This document shows positions 42,859 through 51,606 of a stretch of 64,000 bases of DNA, one piece after another. The notes below the pieces were generated by a model that saw only the letters and a program-made list of their open reading frames with translations, made no database searches and had not been told where the DNA came from. The stretch comes from Paraprevotella clara YIT 11840. GTDB lineage: Bacteria > Bacteroidota > Bacteroidia > Bacteroidales > Bacteroidaceae. Position 1 is the first letter of the stretch. Every line of letters starts with the position of its first letter. A program made the translations under genes and the position numbers. The DNA lies in NCBI RefSeq assembly GCF_000233955.1, contig NZ_JH376642.1:1-64000 (forward strand). Reading direction: 5' to 3'.

Positions 42859-43779
42859 ATGATACCGGACTTCCAATCCTGCATGCTGCCTTTTCTTCGG
42901 AAATTAGAAGACGGCAGCGTCCATTCAATGACAGAAATACAAAACGCACTTATCAGAGAGTTTCATCTGACGGAAACCGATATAAAGGAAATGTTACCCA
43001 GCAATAGGACCACGCGTTTCAGAAGTAACGTAGGATGGGCCAAAACCCACATGCAAAAAGCCGGTTTGCTGGAAACTCCTCAACGTGCACAATATAGAAT
43101 TACGGAGGCGGGATTGCGCCTGTTGCAAACTCGTCCGGAGCATATTAATATGAAATTGCTTTTCAACTATCCAGCTTATAAGGAATGGATAGCTTTATCC
43201 AACAGAAACAGTGAACCGAAGCGGAACTCCAAACAGGAATCTGAGTGTGTCATACAGACACCGGACATCATCATGGAAGAGGAATATAAGAAGTTACGCA
43301 ATATACTGGCGCAAGATTTGTTGGAGCGTATCTTAAAAAAAGACCCGGGCTTCTTCGAAGCCTTGGTTATCAAATTACTGGTAGCGATGGGATACGGCGG
43401 TTCCTTAAACGAGGCTGCGGGCATGGTGGTAGGAAAGAGTGGGGATGAAGGCATAGACGGTATCATCAAAGAAGATAAACTCGGTCTGGACAACATTTAT
43501 ATCCAGGCTAAACGTTGGAATAACGTAGTGGAGCGTCCCGAAGTACAAAAATTTGTCGGTGCTTTGGCCGGCAAAGGAGCCACCAAAGGGATATTCATTA
43601 CCACATCCTCGTTCAGTCGGGGAGCACGGGAATTTAAACCGCAGAACAATATCAAAATCGTGCTGATAGATGGGAATCAACTGTGTGAATACATGATAGA
43701 TTATAATATCGGGGTGTTTACTGCCAACACCTTTGAGGTGAAACGAATAGATATCGACTTTTTCGAGTCGGAAGAATGA
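42859..43779 (+). CDS. Mrr-type restriction endonuclease (Mrr_N plus PD-(D/E)XK domain)
   Basis: 306 aa. Residues 1-100 form an Mrr N-terminal winged-helix domain (FLRKLEDGSVHSMTEIQNALIREF, RFRSNVGWAKTHMQKAGLLE; quoted as separate motifs). Residues about 165-290 form the nuclease domain, with FFEALVIKLLVAMGYGG and the catalytic set Asp200 in GDEGIDGII and Gln216-x-Lys218 in IQAKRW. Mrr enzymes are type IV endonucleases that cut DNA with foreign modification, such as methylated bases. It is the first gene of a tight four-gene + strand cassette (gaps 45 bp, then overlaps of 4 and 14 bp) with no methylase gene. Confidence 0.9.
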   Translation: MIPDFQSCMLPFLRKLEDGSVHSMTEIQNALIREFHLTETDIKEMLPSNRTTRFRSNVGWAKTHMQKAGLLETPQRAQYRITEAGLRLLQTRPEHINMKLLFNYPAYKEWIALSNRNSEPKRNSKQESECVIQTPDIIMEEEYKKLRNILAQDLLERILKKDPGFFEALVIKLLVAMGYGGSLNEAAGMVVGKSGDEGIDGIIKEDKLGLDNIYIQAKRWNNVVERPEVQKFVGALAGKGATKGIFITTSSFSRGAREFKPQNNIKIVLIDGNQLCEYMIDYNIGVFTANTFEVKRIDIDFFESEE

Positions 43780-43824
43780 AAATAAAAGGAAATAAGTGAA
43801 CGTCGGACAAAATTACCTGTAAGC

Positions 43825-44229
43825 ATGGAGATAATGCGTTTGAACGGGGTGGATGCCAGACTGTATCCGCTTGTGGGACCGTTGGTCATGAACCCGGCCA
43901 TTTTAAGACAGAACAATAATTATCCCTTTAAAACCTCCAACCGCTACTTGTGGTATATCGCCATATCGGACGGAGTAATCGTCGGATTCATCCCCTTGAA
44001 GAAAAATGAAAAGAGTTACCATATAGACAATTACTACATACAAGGAGACCGTACGGAAACGATTGATGCTTTGTTGCATCGTGTCATCGACGATTTAGGA
44101 ACCGACTCTTTACTGACGGCCTTGGTGCATAAACGTCATACGGAGGCTTTCCGTCAAAATCATTTCCGAACGGATAAACAACTGACTCTTTATGATAAAA
44201 TGGAGTATATTCCTGTCCCTGAAATATGA
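43825..44229 (+). CDS. Small GNAT-like protein linked to an IbrA/IbrB pair
   Basis: 134 aa. The middle section (WYIAISDGVIVGFIPLKKNEKSYHIDNYYIQ at about residues 42-72, described in parts) has the strand pattern of an N-acetyltransferase core, and LLHRVIDDLGTDSLLTALV may be the following helix and strand, but the acetyl-CoA loop (Q/RxxGxG/A) is not recognisable. A degenerate GNAT fold is my best reading; confidence in function is low. Its TGA overlaps the ATG of the PAPS-reductase-like gene by 4 bp, so the products should be made together. Confidence 0.65.
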   Translation: MEIMRLNGVDARLYPLVGPLVMNPAILRQNNNYPFKTSNRYLWYIAISDGVIVGFIPLKKNEKSYHIDNYYIQGDRTETIDALLHRVIDDLGTDSLLTALVHKRHTEAFRQNHFRTDKQLTLYDKMEYIPVPEI

Positions 44230-45524
44230 TACGCCAGTTAAATGTATACGAAGCCACGCAACGGAGATTAAAAATCATTTTTGATTATTTCGACTATGTA
44301 TATGTATCCTTTTCCGGAGGTAAGGACAGCGGCGTGCTTTTAAACTTATGTATCGACTACCTCCGAAAGTATGAACCGGGCCGGAAACTTGGAGTATTCC
44401 ACATGGATTACGAGGCACAGTACCGGCAAACTACGGAATATGTGGAACAAACCATGGCTTCCCATCCTGATATTCTGGAGGTATACCACTGTTGCGTTCC
44501 TTTTAAAGTTTCCACTTGCACTTCCATGTACCAATCCTATTGGCGTCCGTGGGAGGAGAGCAAGCGTGACATCTGGGTTCGGGAAAAGCCCAAAGATTGT
44601 TATACGGCCAAAGACTTCGACTTTTTCAACGAGGAACTATGGGACTATGATTTCCAACACCTTTTTGCCCCATGGTTACGTATGCAAAAGAAATGCAAGC
44701 GTGTCTGTTGCTTGGTGGGAATACGCACGCAAGAGAGTTTCAACCGATGGAGAAGCATACACAGTGACAGAAACTACAAACGTTTGGCCTATTATAAATG
44801 GACTCACAGGCTCGACCATCACATATACAACGCATATCCCATTTACGACTGGAAAACCACGGATATCTGGACTGCCAACGGAAAATTCCAATGGACATAC
44901 AACCATTTGTACGACTTGTACTATCAGGCCGGAATTCCTATCGCTCACCAGCGTGTGGCCAGTCCGTTTATTTCCCAAGCCATCTCGGCGTTGAAAGTTT
45001 ATCGTATCATCGATCCGGACACTTGGGGAAAAATGTTAGGCAGAGTCAACGGAGTAAACTTTGCAGGTATGTATGGCCGTACCATGGCAATGGGGTGGAG
45101 GATGATTAAATGTCCTCCCGGCTTTTCTTGGCAAGAATATATGTATTTCCTCTTAGACACGCTCCCGGAATCCACTCGGCAGAACTATCTCAACAAACTG
45201 GACGTAAGCATCCGTTTCTGGCGCAAGCGGGGAGGATGCTTGAGTGAAGAGACGATACAAAAGTTACGCGAAGCCGGTGTGGATTTTACACTCGGAGAGA
45301 AAACGGCCTACCATACGGACAAGCAGCCGGTAAGAATGGAATATCTGGACGACATCGACATTCCCGAATTTAAGGAGATACCGACCTATAAACGCATGTG
45401 TATCTGTATATTGAAAAACGACCATACGTGCAAATACATGGGATTTGCACAGACCAAACAGGAAAAAGAACAGCGCGAAAGAGTAATGAAGAAATATAAA
45501 TCGTTAGAACATGGACAAATATAA
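44226..45524 (+). CDS. IbrA-like phosphoadenosine-phosphosulfate-reductase-family protein (DUF3440)
   Basis: 432 aa. Seen: the ATP-pyrophosphatase PP-loop SGGKDS at residues 30-35, HMDYEAQYRQTTEYVE, KCKRVCCLVGIRTQESFNRWRS with a Cys cluster, and a long C-terminal DUF3440 region (WQEYMYFLLDTLPESTRQNYL; YKRMCICILKNDH). This is the layout of E. coli IbrA, which acts with IbrB as a regulator of gene expression and is carried on mobile DNA. The same enzyme superfamily includes DndC, which activates sulfur transfer in DNA phosphorothioation. True cysteine-pathway PAPS reductases are half this size. The reaction here is unknown; ATP-dependent activation of a substrate is inferred from the PP-loop. 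Confidence 0.87.
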   Translation: MIRQLNVYEATQRRLKIIFDYFDYVYVSFSGGKDSGVLLNLCIDYLRKYEPGRKLGVFHMDYEAQYRQTTEYVEQTMASHPDILEVYHCCVPFKVSTCTSMYQSYWRPWEESKRDIWVREKPKDCYTAKDFDFFNEELWDYDFQHLFAPWLRMQKKCKRVCCLVGIRTQESFNRWRSIHSDRNYKRLAYYKWTHRLDHHIYNAYPIYDWKTTDIWTANGKFQWTYNHLYDLYYQAGIPIAHQRVASPFISQAISALKVYRIIDPDTWGKMLGRVNGVNFAGMYGRTMAMGWRMIKCPPGFSWQEYMYFLLDTLPESTRQNYLNKLDVSIRFWRKRGGCLSEETIQKLREAGVDFTLGEKTAYHTDKQPVRMEYLDDIDIPEFKEIPTYKRMCICILKNDHTCKYMGFAQTKQEKEQRERVMKKYKSLEHGQI

Positions 45525-46032
45525 AAGCCCTGTATACAATATTATCGCGGTGCCCATCGAAAAGGTGGTGGCGAACGAATATAACCCTAACATAGTGGCT
45601 CCTCCTGAAATGAAACTTCTGGAACTTTCGATATGGGAAGACGGCTACACCATGCCCTGCGTATGTTATTATCGGAAAGACGAAGACGTGTATGAAATCG
45701 TGGACGGATTCCATCGTTACCAGGTCATGAAAACCTCACCACGCATTTATGAACGGGAGAGGGGCTTGCTTCCCGTTTCCGTCATCGACAAAGACCTTTC
45801 GGAGCGCATGGCATCTACCATACGGCACAACCGGGCCCGCGGCATGCATTCGGTGGAATTGATGAGCCACATCGTGTCTGAACTGACCAAATCCGGAATG
45901 TCGGACAGTTGGATCATACGCAATATAGGGATGGACAAAGACGAACTTCTGCGACTGAAGCAAATATCGGGATTGGCAGAGCTTTTTGCCGACAAGGCTT
46001 TCAGCCCGTCGGATGACTGGCTGGAAGAATAA
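45511..46032 (+). CDS. IbrB-like ParB-fold nuclease/CTPase-domain protein
   Basis: 173 aa. Seen: the ParB/Srx fold with ANEYNPNIVAPPEMKLLELSI, YYRKDEDVYEIVDGFHRYQV (the GFHRY box equals the GERRY/F box of ParB), and a C-terminal helix-turn-helix-like part (SGMSDSWIIRNIGMDKDELLRLKQISGLA, in parts). It starts 14 bp inside the IbrA-like gene. In E. coli the IbrA/IbrB pair works together; ParB-fold proteins bind CTP or DNA and some cut nucleic acids. Ends 21 bp from the convergent MFS gene with no clear terminator. Confidence 0.85.
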   Translation: MDKYKSPVYNIIAVPIEKVVANEYNPNIVAPPEMKLLELSIWEDGYTMPCVCYYRKDEDVYEIVDGFHRYQVMKTSPRIYERERGLLPVSVIDKDLSERMASTIRHNRARGMHSVELMSHIVSELTKSGMSDSWIIRNIGMDKDELLRLKQISGLAELFADKAFSPSDDWLEE

Positions 46033-46053
46033 TTCCATAGAGGAAACTCCTTC

Positions 46054-47229
46054 TTATTTTTGGGAATACAATGTGATGACAAGAGAGCATAACGTCAGCA
46101 AGATGCCGACTGCGGTCACACCTGCCCATCCGCCGACGTGCCAGAAACTTCCGGCCAGAAAAGTCCCCATGGAACCGCCGACAAAATAAGTGGTCATGAA
46201 AATGGTATTGACACGATTGGAGGCCGAGGGACACAGTTCAAAGATACTGGCTTGATTGCTGAGTTGGATACATTGCATACCGATGTCGATAAGCAGGACT
46301 CCGGCAATGATACCGGCATAACTGTTTCCACCCCAATACAATGAAGCCCATGCCGACAAAATCAGACTGCAACCGATGAAATTAAAATTACGTATGCCCA
46401 CACGTTTCACATATTTCCCTACGAAAGAAGCCGTGAGTGCCCCAGCGATTCCGCATAACCCCAATCCGCCGATTACATCGCTATCGGCATAGAACGGGGC
46501 GTTTCCCATCTTAAAAGCCAAGCATGACCACATCGCCAGAAACGCTCCGAAGGCCAATCCCGACCGTATGGAATAAATGCGAAGGGCCGGATAATCCCGG
46601 AGAAGGTGAAACAGGGATTTCATCAAAGTACTGTATCGCCCCTCGAACGTAGGACGTATGTCGGGAAGTACCTTCAGGACGACGAAGGCACAGATACACA
46701 TCAGTCCGGCGGCAATAAAGTACATCTCGCGCCATCCCAACAGTTCTCCAACCCAACCGCTAACCACTCTGGAGGCTAATATTCCGGTAAGCAGACCGGA
46801 AATGACCACTCCCACATTGCGACCCTTATGCTCGGGGCGGGAGTATTGGGAAGCGATGGGAACAAATATTTGGGGAATCATGGAACAAACACCCGTCACT
46901 AAAGAAGCTGCCCAAACCGTATAAATATTTTCAGCCATCGCCATAGTCAGCAAGGCAAAGACGAGCAGGAGAAAATTGATCAATATAATCTTTTTCCTGC
47001 GGTACAGATCGCCGAGCGGTACGATGAAGAGCAGACCGAGCGCATATCCTATTTGCGTAATCATGGCTATCAGATTGGCCTGAAAGTCCGAGACGCCCAA
47101 ATCGGCCCGCATAAGGTTCAGCAGCGGCTGGTTGTAATACAGGTTCGCTACGGAAATACCGGCCACGATGGCCAATGTCCATAATATATGTGCCGGAAGA
47201 CCGGCATTTTCCTTTAATTCAGCATTCAT
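46054..47229 (-). CDS. MFS transporter (YgaY/NepI-like, 12 membrane segments)
   Basis: 391 aa from the ATG at 47229 (MNAELKENAG); the frame is open further upstream but the added part is polar and unlike the family. Seen: GISVANLYYNQPLL, GYALGLLFIVPLGDLYRRKKII with the MFS G-x3-D-R/K-x-G/R-R/K signature after helix 2, and QLSNQASIFELCP. The NLYYNQPLL opening is typical of the YgaY/purine-efflux-like MFS subgroup. Substrate unknown. It lies 57 bp after the NhaC-type gene on the same strand, possibly in one unit. Confidence 0.86.
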   Translation of the reverse strand: MNAELKENAGLPAHILWTLAIVAGISVANLYYNQPLLNLMRADLGVSDFQANLIAMITQIGYALGLLFIVPLGDLYRRKKIILINFLLLVFALLTMAMAENIYTVWAASLVTGVCSMIPQIFVPIASQYSRPEHKGRNVGVVISGLLTGILASRVVSGWVGELLGWREMYFIAAGLMCICAFVVLKVLPDIRPTFEGRYSTLMKSLFHLLRDYPALRIYSIRSGLAFGAFLAMWSCLAFKMGNAPFYADSDVIGGLGLCGIAGALTASFVGKYVKRVGIRNFNFIGCSLILSAWASLYWGGNSYAGIIAGVLLIDIGMQCIQLSNQASIFELCPSASNRVNTIFMTTYFVGGSMGTFLAGSFWHVGGWAGVTAVGILLTLCSLVITLYSQK

Positions 47230-47285
47230 CGGCTTTTTCTTTTTTAATAGTTCTACCCCGCAATCCGGCCGGGCATTCATCCTTG

Positions 47286-48569
47286 TCAGGAATACTTTCT
47301 CGGGTAACGAAACAGAATGCTCAGCAGCGCGCAGGCTCCCATGATAAATGGATAATATAAATAAGGTATGATGTCTATCGGGTTGATGGATGCCAACCCG
47401 GCAGCCATCAGGAGCTGTGCCCCGTATGGAATCAGCCCTTGCGTAAAACAAGAAAACGTATCCAGAATACTCGCGCTTTTACGTTTATCCACTCCGTACC
47501 TTCCGGCTATGTCATGAGCCAGCGGCCCCGCCGTAATGATGGCTACGGTGTTGTTAGCCGTACACAAGTTGATAACGCTCACTAATGCCGCTATGCTTAA
47601 TTCCGCCCCGCGTTTGGAACGTATATGCCGGGTCAGTGCGTGCAGGATATAATCTATACCTCCGTTGTAGCGAATGATTTCCATCAGTCCGCCCGCCATC
47701 ATCGTAATGATAATCAGTTCCCCCATTCCGGTGATACCTTCTCCCATGGCAGCAAACCAACCGAACAAATCGTATGTACCCGTAAAAACACCAACCACAC
47801 CGCTCAATACCAACCCGAGCACCAAGACTACCATGACGTTCACTCCCACGACGGCCGTAACCAGCACCACCAGATAAGGAACCACTTTAATCCAGTCCAC
47901 TTCGGGCAGTTGTTGCGGTGCGTGGATATGTACTCCCATAAAGATATACAATGCGAACGCAATGGCTGCCGCAGGCATGACAATCTGTGAATTGACTTTG
48001 AACTTGTCGCTCAACTTACACCCTTGCGTACGGGTTGCCGTGATGGTCGTATCGGATATAAACGACAGGTTGTCGCCGAAAAAAGCTCCTCCGGCTACGA
48101 TGGCCACCAATAACGGAAGGCCGGCTCCTGTCTCACGGGCGATGCCTGCCGCCAAAGGCGTTAACGCCACAATCGTACCGACCGAAGTCCCTATGGAAAG
48201 CGAGATGAAGCACGCCGCCAGAAAAATACTTCCCAGCAGCAGGTTGTCCGGCAAAAGTCGCAGGGAAAGATTTACCGTCGCATCGATAGCCCCCATAGCT
48301 TTGGCCGATGCGGCAAAAGCTCCTGCAAGGATAAAAATCCATATCATCAGCATAAGGTTCGGCGAACCGGCACCTTGGGAATACACCTTTACCCTCTCTT
48401 CTAACGGAACGCCACGCATAGTCGCAACCGCATAAACGGACGACACCATGAAAGCCACCGTAATAGGCACTTTATAAAAATCCCGAACGATAATGCTGGT
48501 CACGAGATAAAGGACCACGAAAACGAGCAGCGGACTGATGGCTGCCACACTTTTTCCATTTATAGACAT
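47286..48569 (-). CDS. NhaC-family Na+/H+ antiporter
   Basis: 427 aa, about 11-12 membrane segments. Seen: FISLSIGTSVGTIVALTPLAAGIA, GGAFFGDNLSFISDTTI (FGDxxSPxSDTT-like motif of NhaC) and LCTANNTVAIITAGPLAHDIA. Family members exchange Na+ for H+ or small organic substrates such as malate/lactate. The gene starts 28 bp upstream of the LacI gene's stop side (LacI gene ends at 48598), and all three minus-strand genes could be one transcript starting at the regulator. Confidence 0.88.
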   Translation of the reverse strand: MSINGKSVAAISPLLVFVVLYLVTSIIVRDFYKVPITVAFMVSSVYAVATMRGVPLEERVKVYSQGAGSPNLMLMIWIFILAGAFAASAKAMGAIDATVNLSLRLLPDNLLLGSIFLAACFISLSIGTSVGTIVALTPLAAGIARETGAGLPLLVAIVAGGAFFGDNLSFISDTTITATRTQGCKLSDKFKVNSQIVMPAAAIAFALYIFMGVHIHAPQQLPEVDWIKVVPYLVVLVTAVVGVNVMVVLVLGLVLSGVVGVFTGTYDLFGWFAAMGEGITGMGELIIITMMAGGLMEIIRYNGGIDYILHALTRHIRSKRGAELSIAALVSVINLCTANNTVAIITAGPLAHDIAGRYGVDKRKSASILDTFSCFTQGLIPYGAQLLMAAGLASINPIDIIPYLYYPFIMGACALLSILFRYPRKYS

Positions 48570-48597
48570 TTCACAACGTTTACATGTAGACGGCCTG

Positions 48598-49677
48598 TTA
48601 TTTCTCGTCGGCCGTATAATAAATATAATTCTCAGCCGTCAACAATTCAAGCGGCATGTAATTGCATTGCTGTATGGCTTTCTTCAATACGATATGGTTG
48701 AACAGGGCCTTCACGCTGTTATAGCCCTGTTTCCACGGATGCTGGGCGATAAGAAAATCAATCGTGCCCTGTTTTAAACATTCCACATTCCGTTCCACCA
48801 TGTCGTAGCCGAACAAATGAAAATCTTTCAAGCCGTTACGTTGAAAGTATTCACCCAAAATGTAAGCACGGGAACAGAACGTGATGCAATGCCGGACGTC
48901 CGGATGTTCATCCAAAAACGTACGTATCCGACTTTCGTAGCCGTCCTCTCCGTCAAGTTGCAGGGAAAGTTCCACCACCTCGCAATCCGGATAATATGTC
49001 GTCATGTATTCCCTGAAACCCACCTCACGGTACTCTTGCTGACGGGAAGCCACACGTCCTTTCGACATGAGCTTCATCAACAAAATACGTCGGGCGTGTT
49101 CTCCGGCCTGCATCATGAAGATGCGCCCGGCAAAATAACCGCTCTTCAAGGAGTCTTGTCCGAAGAAAGCCAACGGCTCTATCTCGGGAACATTGGAATC
49201 CAGAAAAACAAAGGGAATGTCCTGTTCCTGCAACCGGCGGCAAAATGCCTGAGTCACATCGAAATTCTGTGGGACAATGACCACCCCGTCCGGCTTTTTA
49301 TCCCAAATGCGCTCGGCGGCAACGGCAAAAGAACTACCTTCAAACTGGTCGTAATACTCCGTAATCAGCGAAAGGTGGAAATCGCCCCGGTTAAGGATAC
49401 ACTGCTGCAAACCTTTTTCCACGTTGGTCCAATAAGCATTTCGGTCGTGGTCGGGTAGCAGACAGCAAAACGTATATTTACGGTTATATGCCAAAGCACT
49501 GGCATACATATTAGGCTGATAATTGATTTCTTTCAATACAGCCTCCACTTTGGCTCTCGCCTTGCCCGATACATTGGGGCGGTTATGCAACACACGGTCT
49601 ACCGTACCCACCGAAACACCGGAACGTTCGGCTATGTCTTTGATTCTGATTTTATCTGACGAATGGACTTCCCACAT
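48598..49677 (-). CDS. LacI-family transcriptional regulator
   Basis: 359 aa. Seen: an N-terminal LacI helix-turn-helix (RIKDIAERSGVSVGTVDRVLHNRPNVSG, residues about 10-37, in parts), the hinge region with INYQPNMYASALA, and a periplasmic-binding-protein-like effector domain (FCCLLPDHDRNAYW, GVVIVPQNF, VFLDSN, HLFGYDMVERN). It is divergent from kdgK-kdgA with a 212-bp shared upstream region, so it most likely controls that operon in response to a sugar acid or KDG/KDPG (inference), and may control the NhaC and MFS genes downstream of it. Confidence 0.9.
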   Translation of the reverse strand: MWEVHSSDKIRIKDIAERSGVSVGTVDRVLHNRPNVSGKARAKVEAVLKEINYQPNMYASALAYNRKYTFCCLLPDHDRNAYWTNVEKGLQQCILNRGDFHLSLITEYYDQFEGSSFAVAAERIWDKKPDGVVIVPQNFDVTQAFCRRLQEQDIPFVFLDSNVPEIEPLAFFGQDSLKSGYFAGRIFMMQAGEHARRILLMKLMSKGRVASRQQEYREVGFREYMTTYYPDCEVVELSLQLDGEDGYESRIRTFLDEHPDVRHCITFCSRAYILGEYFQRNGLKDFHLFGYDMVERNVECLKQGTIDFLIAQHPWKQGYNSVKALFNHIVLKKAIQQCNYMPLELLTAENYIYYTADEK

Positions 49678-49774
49678 GATATTTTTCTTATTCGAGATAG
49701 AAAATGTTGCGAATATACATTATTTTAATGGTCCGCACGGTATGAAAAAAATAAAAACTCGTTTTTTTGAATTA

Positions 49775-49807
49775 TTTTTCCGTAAAAAAGAACGTTTCAC
49801 GGAAAAA
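49775..49807. promoter_or_regulatory. Candidate LacI-type operator at the kdgK promoter
   Basis: TTTTTCCGT (49775-49783) and ACGGAAAAA (49799-49807) are perfect 9-bp inverted arms 15 bp apart, and between them 49789-49798 (AGAACGTTTC) is a near-palindrome with a central CG, as LacI-family operators have. The site covers the -33 region of the kdgK promoter, the expected place for repression. Confidence 0.45.
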
Positions 49808-49812
49808 ATATC

Positions 49813-49820
49813 TATTTTTG
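49813..49820 (+). promoter_or_regulatory. -7 promoter element of the kdgK-kdgA operon
   Basis: TATTTTTG matches TAnnTTTG; 69 bp before the ATG at 49890. The -33 region overlaps the inverted repeat at 49775-49807. Confidence 0.5.
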
Positions 49821-49889
49821 TATGTCAAAAAGACAAGCTGTGTGGGTTAACAGCAAAAATTAAGACTGATAATAACCAAAACTATAGGT

Positions 49890-50912
49890 ATGGGAAAAAT
49901 AATAACGATGGGAGAAATCATGCTCCGTTTGTCCACACCCGGACAATCTCGTTTTGTACAGACAGACACTTTTGATATTAATTACGGGGGCGGGGAAGCC
50001 AATGTAGCCGTAAGTTGTGCCCATTATGGACATGAGGCCTACTTTGTTTCCAAACTGCCCAAGCACGAAATAGGGCAGGCTGCCGTAAATGCCTTGCGCC
50101 GTTATGGTGTACACACTGATTTCATCGCCCGTGGCGGTCAGCGTGTGGGAATATATTATCTGGAAACGGGAGCTTCCATGCGTCCGTCCAAAGTCATTTA
50201 CGACCGTGCAGGCTCATCTATTGCAGAAGCTTGTCCGGCCGATTTCGATTTCGACGCCATCATGGAAGGTGCCGATTGGTTTCATTGGAGCGGTATCACA
50301 CCGGCCATTTCAGACGCCAGTGCCGAATGCTTGCGCCAGGCATGTATTGCAGCCAAAAAGCACAGTGTAACCGTTTCCTGCGACCTCAATTTCCGCAAGA
50401 AACTTTGGACTTCCGAGAAAGCCCAAAGCATCATGAAGCCCCTGATGCAATACGTAGACGTATGCATCGGCAATGAAGAAGACGCAGAACTTTGTCTGGG
50501 TTTCAAGCCGGATGCGGACGTAGAAGGAGGCAGCACGGAGGCCGAAGGCTACAAAGGCATCTTCAAAGGCATGATAGATACGTTCGGCTTCAAGTACGTC
50601 ATTTCCACTTTGCGTGAATCCATCTCGGCCACTCACAACGGATGGAAAGCCATGATATACGACGGCAAGGAGTTCTACGTGTCCAAACGTTACGACATAG
50701 ACCCCATCATCGACCGTGTGGGAGGTGGCGATTCTTTCTCCGGTGGTATCATTCATGGTCTGCTGACGATGAAGACCCAAGGCGAAGCGTTGGAGTTTGC
50801 CGTAGCGGCTTCGGCTTTGAAGCACACGATTCCGGGCGACTTCAACATGGTTTCCGCTGAAGAGGTGGCTGCTTTGGCCGGAGGTTCCGCCAACGGCCGC
50901 GTACAAAGATAA
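49890..50912 (+). CDS. kdgK: 2-keto-3-deoxygluconate kinase (PfkB family)
   Basis: Phosphorylates KDG to KDPG with ATP. 340 aa. Seen: the ribokinase-type N-terminal GGGEANVAVSCAHYG, VGIYYLETGASMRPSKVIYDRAGSS (KDG kinases have the YYLE...R-P region that holds the sugar acid; described in parts), CDLNFRKKLW, and the C-terminal ATP/anion-hole motif DRVGGGDSFSGG with the catalytic Asp. It is followed 25 bp later by the KDPG aldolase gene, which supports KDG over other sugars. It receives KDG made by the altronate dehydratase encoded at 56064-57551. Confidence 0.92.
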   Translation: MGKIITMGEIMLRLSTPGQSRFVQTDTFDINYGGGEANVAVSCAHYGHEAYFVSKLPKHEIGQAAVNALRRYGVHTDFIARGGQRVGIYYLETGASMRPSKVIYDRAGSSIAEACPADFDFDAIMEGADWFHWSGITPAISDASAECLRQACIAAKKHSVTVSCDLNFRKKLWTSEKAQSIMKPLMQYVDVCIGNEEDAELCLGFKPDADVEGGSTEAEGYKGIFKGMIDTFGFKYVISTLRESISATHNGWKAMIYDGKEFYVSKRYDIDPIIDRVGGGDSFSGGIIHGLLTMKTQGEALEFAVAASALKHTIPGDFNMVSAEEVAALAGGSANGRVQR

Positions 50913-50937
50913 ATCCGTCCAACAATAACAAAAAGAT

Positions 50938-51606
50938 ATGGCAAAATTCGATAAACTTGCAGTCATGCAAAAAATAGGGGAAACCGGAATGGTCCCCGTA
51001 TTCTATCACTCCAATGCCGAAACGGCCAAAAAAGTCATCAAGGCTTGCTACGACGGTGGCGTGCGCGCATTTGAATTTACCAACCGTGGCGATTTTGCCC
51101 AGGAAGTGTTTGCCGAATGCGTAAAATTCGCTGCCAAGGAATGTCCGGAACTGGCTTTGGGAATAGGTTCCGTGGTAGATGCCCCGACGGCTGCCCTCTA
51201 CATTCAGTTGGGAGCTTGCTTCGTAGTCGGACCGCTGTTCAATCCCGACATCGTACCGGTATGCAACCGCCGTTTGGTGCCCTACTGTCCGGGATGCGGC
51301 ACCGTATCGGAAATCGGCAAGGCACAGGAATTGGGCTGCGACCTTTGCAAGCTCTTCCCCGGCGACGTGTACGGCCCGGCTTTCGTAAAAGGAATGATGG
51401 CACCCTGTCCGTGGACCAAACTCATGGTGACGGGCGGCGTGGCACCTACGAAAGAAAACCTGACCGCATGGGTCAAGGCCGGAGTCTATTGTGTGGGAAT
51501 GGGCTCCAAGCTGTTCCCGAAAGAAGAAGTAGCAGCCGGAAATTGGCAATACATTACCGACAAATGTAAAGAGGCTTTAGGCTATATCGCCGAAGCCCGT
51601 GTATGA
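50938..51606 (+). CDS. eda: 2-keto-3-deoxy-6-phosphogluconate aldolase
   Basis: Class I aldolase that splits KDPG into pyruvate and glyceraldehyde 3-phosphate. 222 aa. Seen: [30 protein letters not shown] (with the catalytic-Glu region), [12 protein letters not shown], and the Schiff-base lysine in [12 protein letters not shown], followed by [13 protein letters not shown]. In some genomes such genes are annotated as bifunctional with 4-hydroxy-2-oxoglutarate aldolase activity. Second gene of the kdgK operon; also usually named kdgA. Confidence 0.93.
   Translation: MAKFDKLAVMQKIGETGMVPVFYHSNAETAKKVIKACYDGGVRAFEFTNRGDFAQEVFAECVKFAAKECPELALGIGSVVDAPTAALYIQLGACFVVGPLFNPDIVPVCNRRLVPYCPGCGTVSEIGKAQELGCDLCKLFPGDVYGPAFVKGMMAPCPWTKLMVTGGVAPTKENLTAWVKAGVYCVGMGSKLFPKEEVAAGNWQYITDKCKEALGYIAEARV

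Noticed and set aside
42859-46032. Standard Dnd phosphorothioation or restriction-modification system
   Set aside because: No DndB, DndD, DndE or cysteine desulfurase and no DNA methylase are present; only the superfamily link of IbrA to DndC remains, so I list it as a hypothesis.
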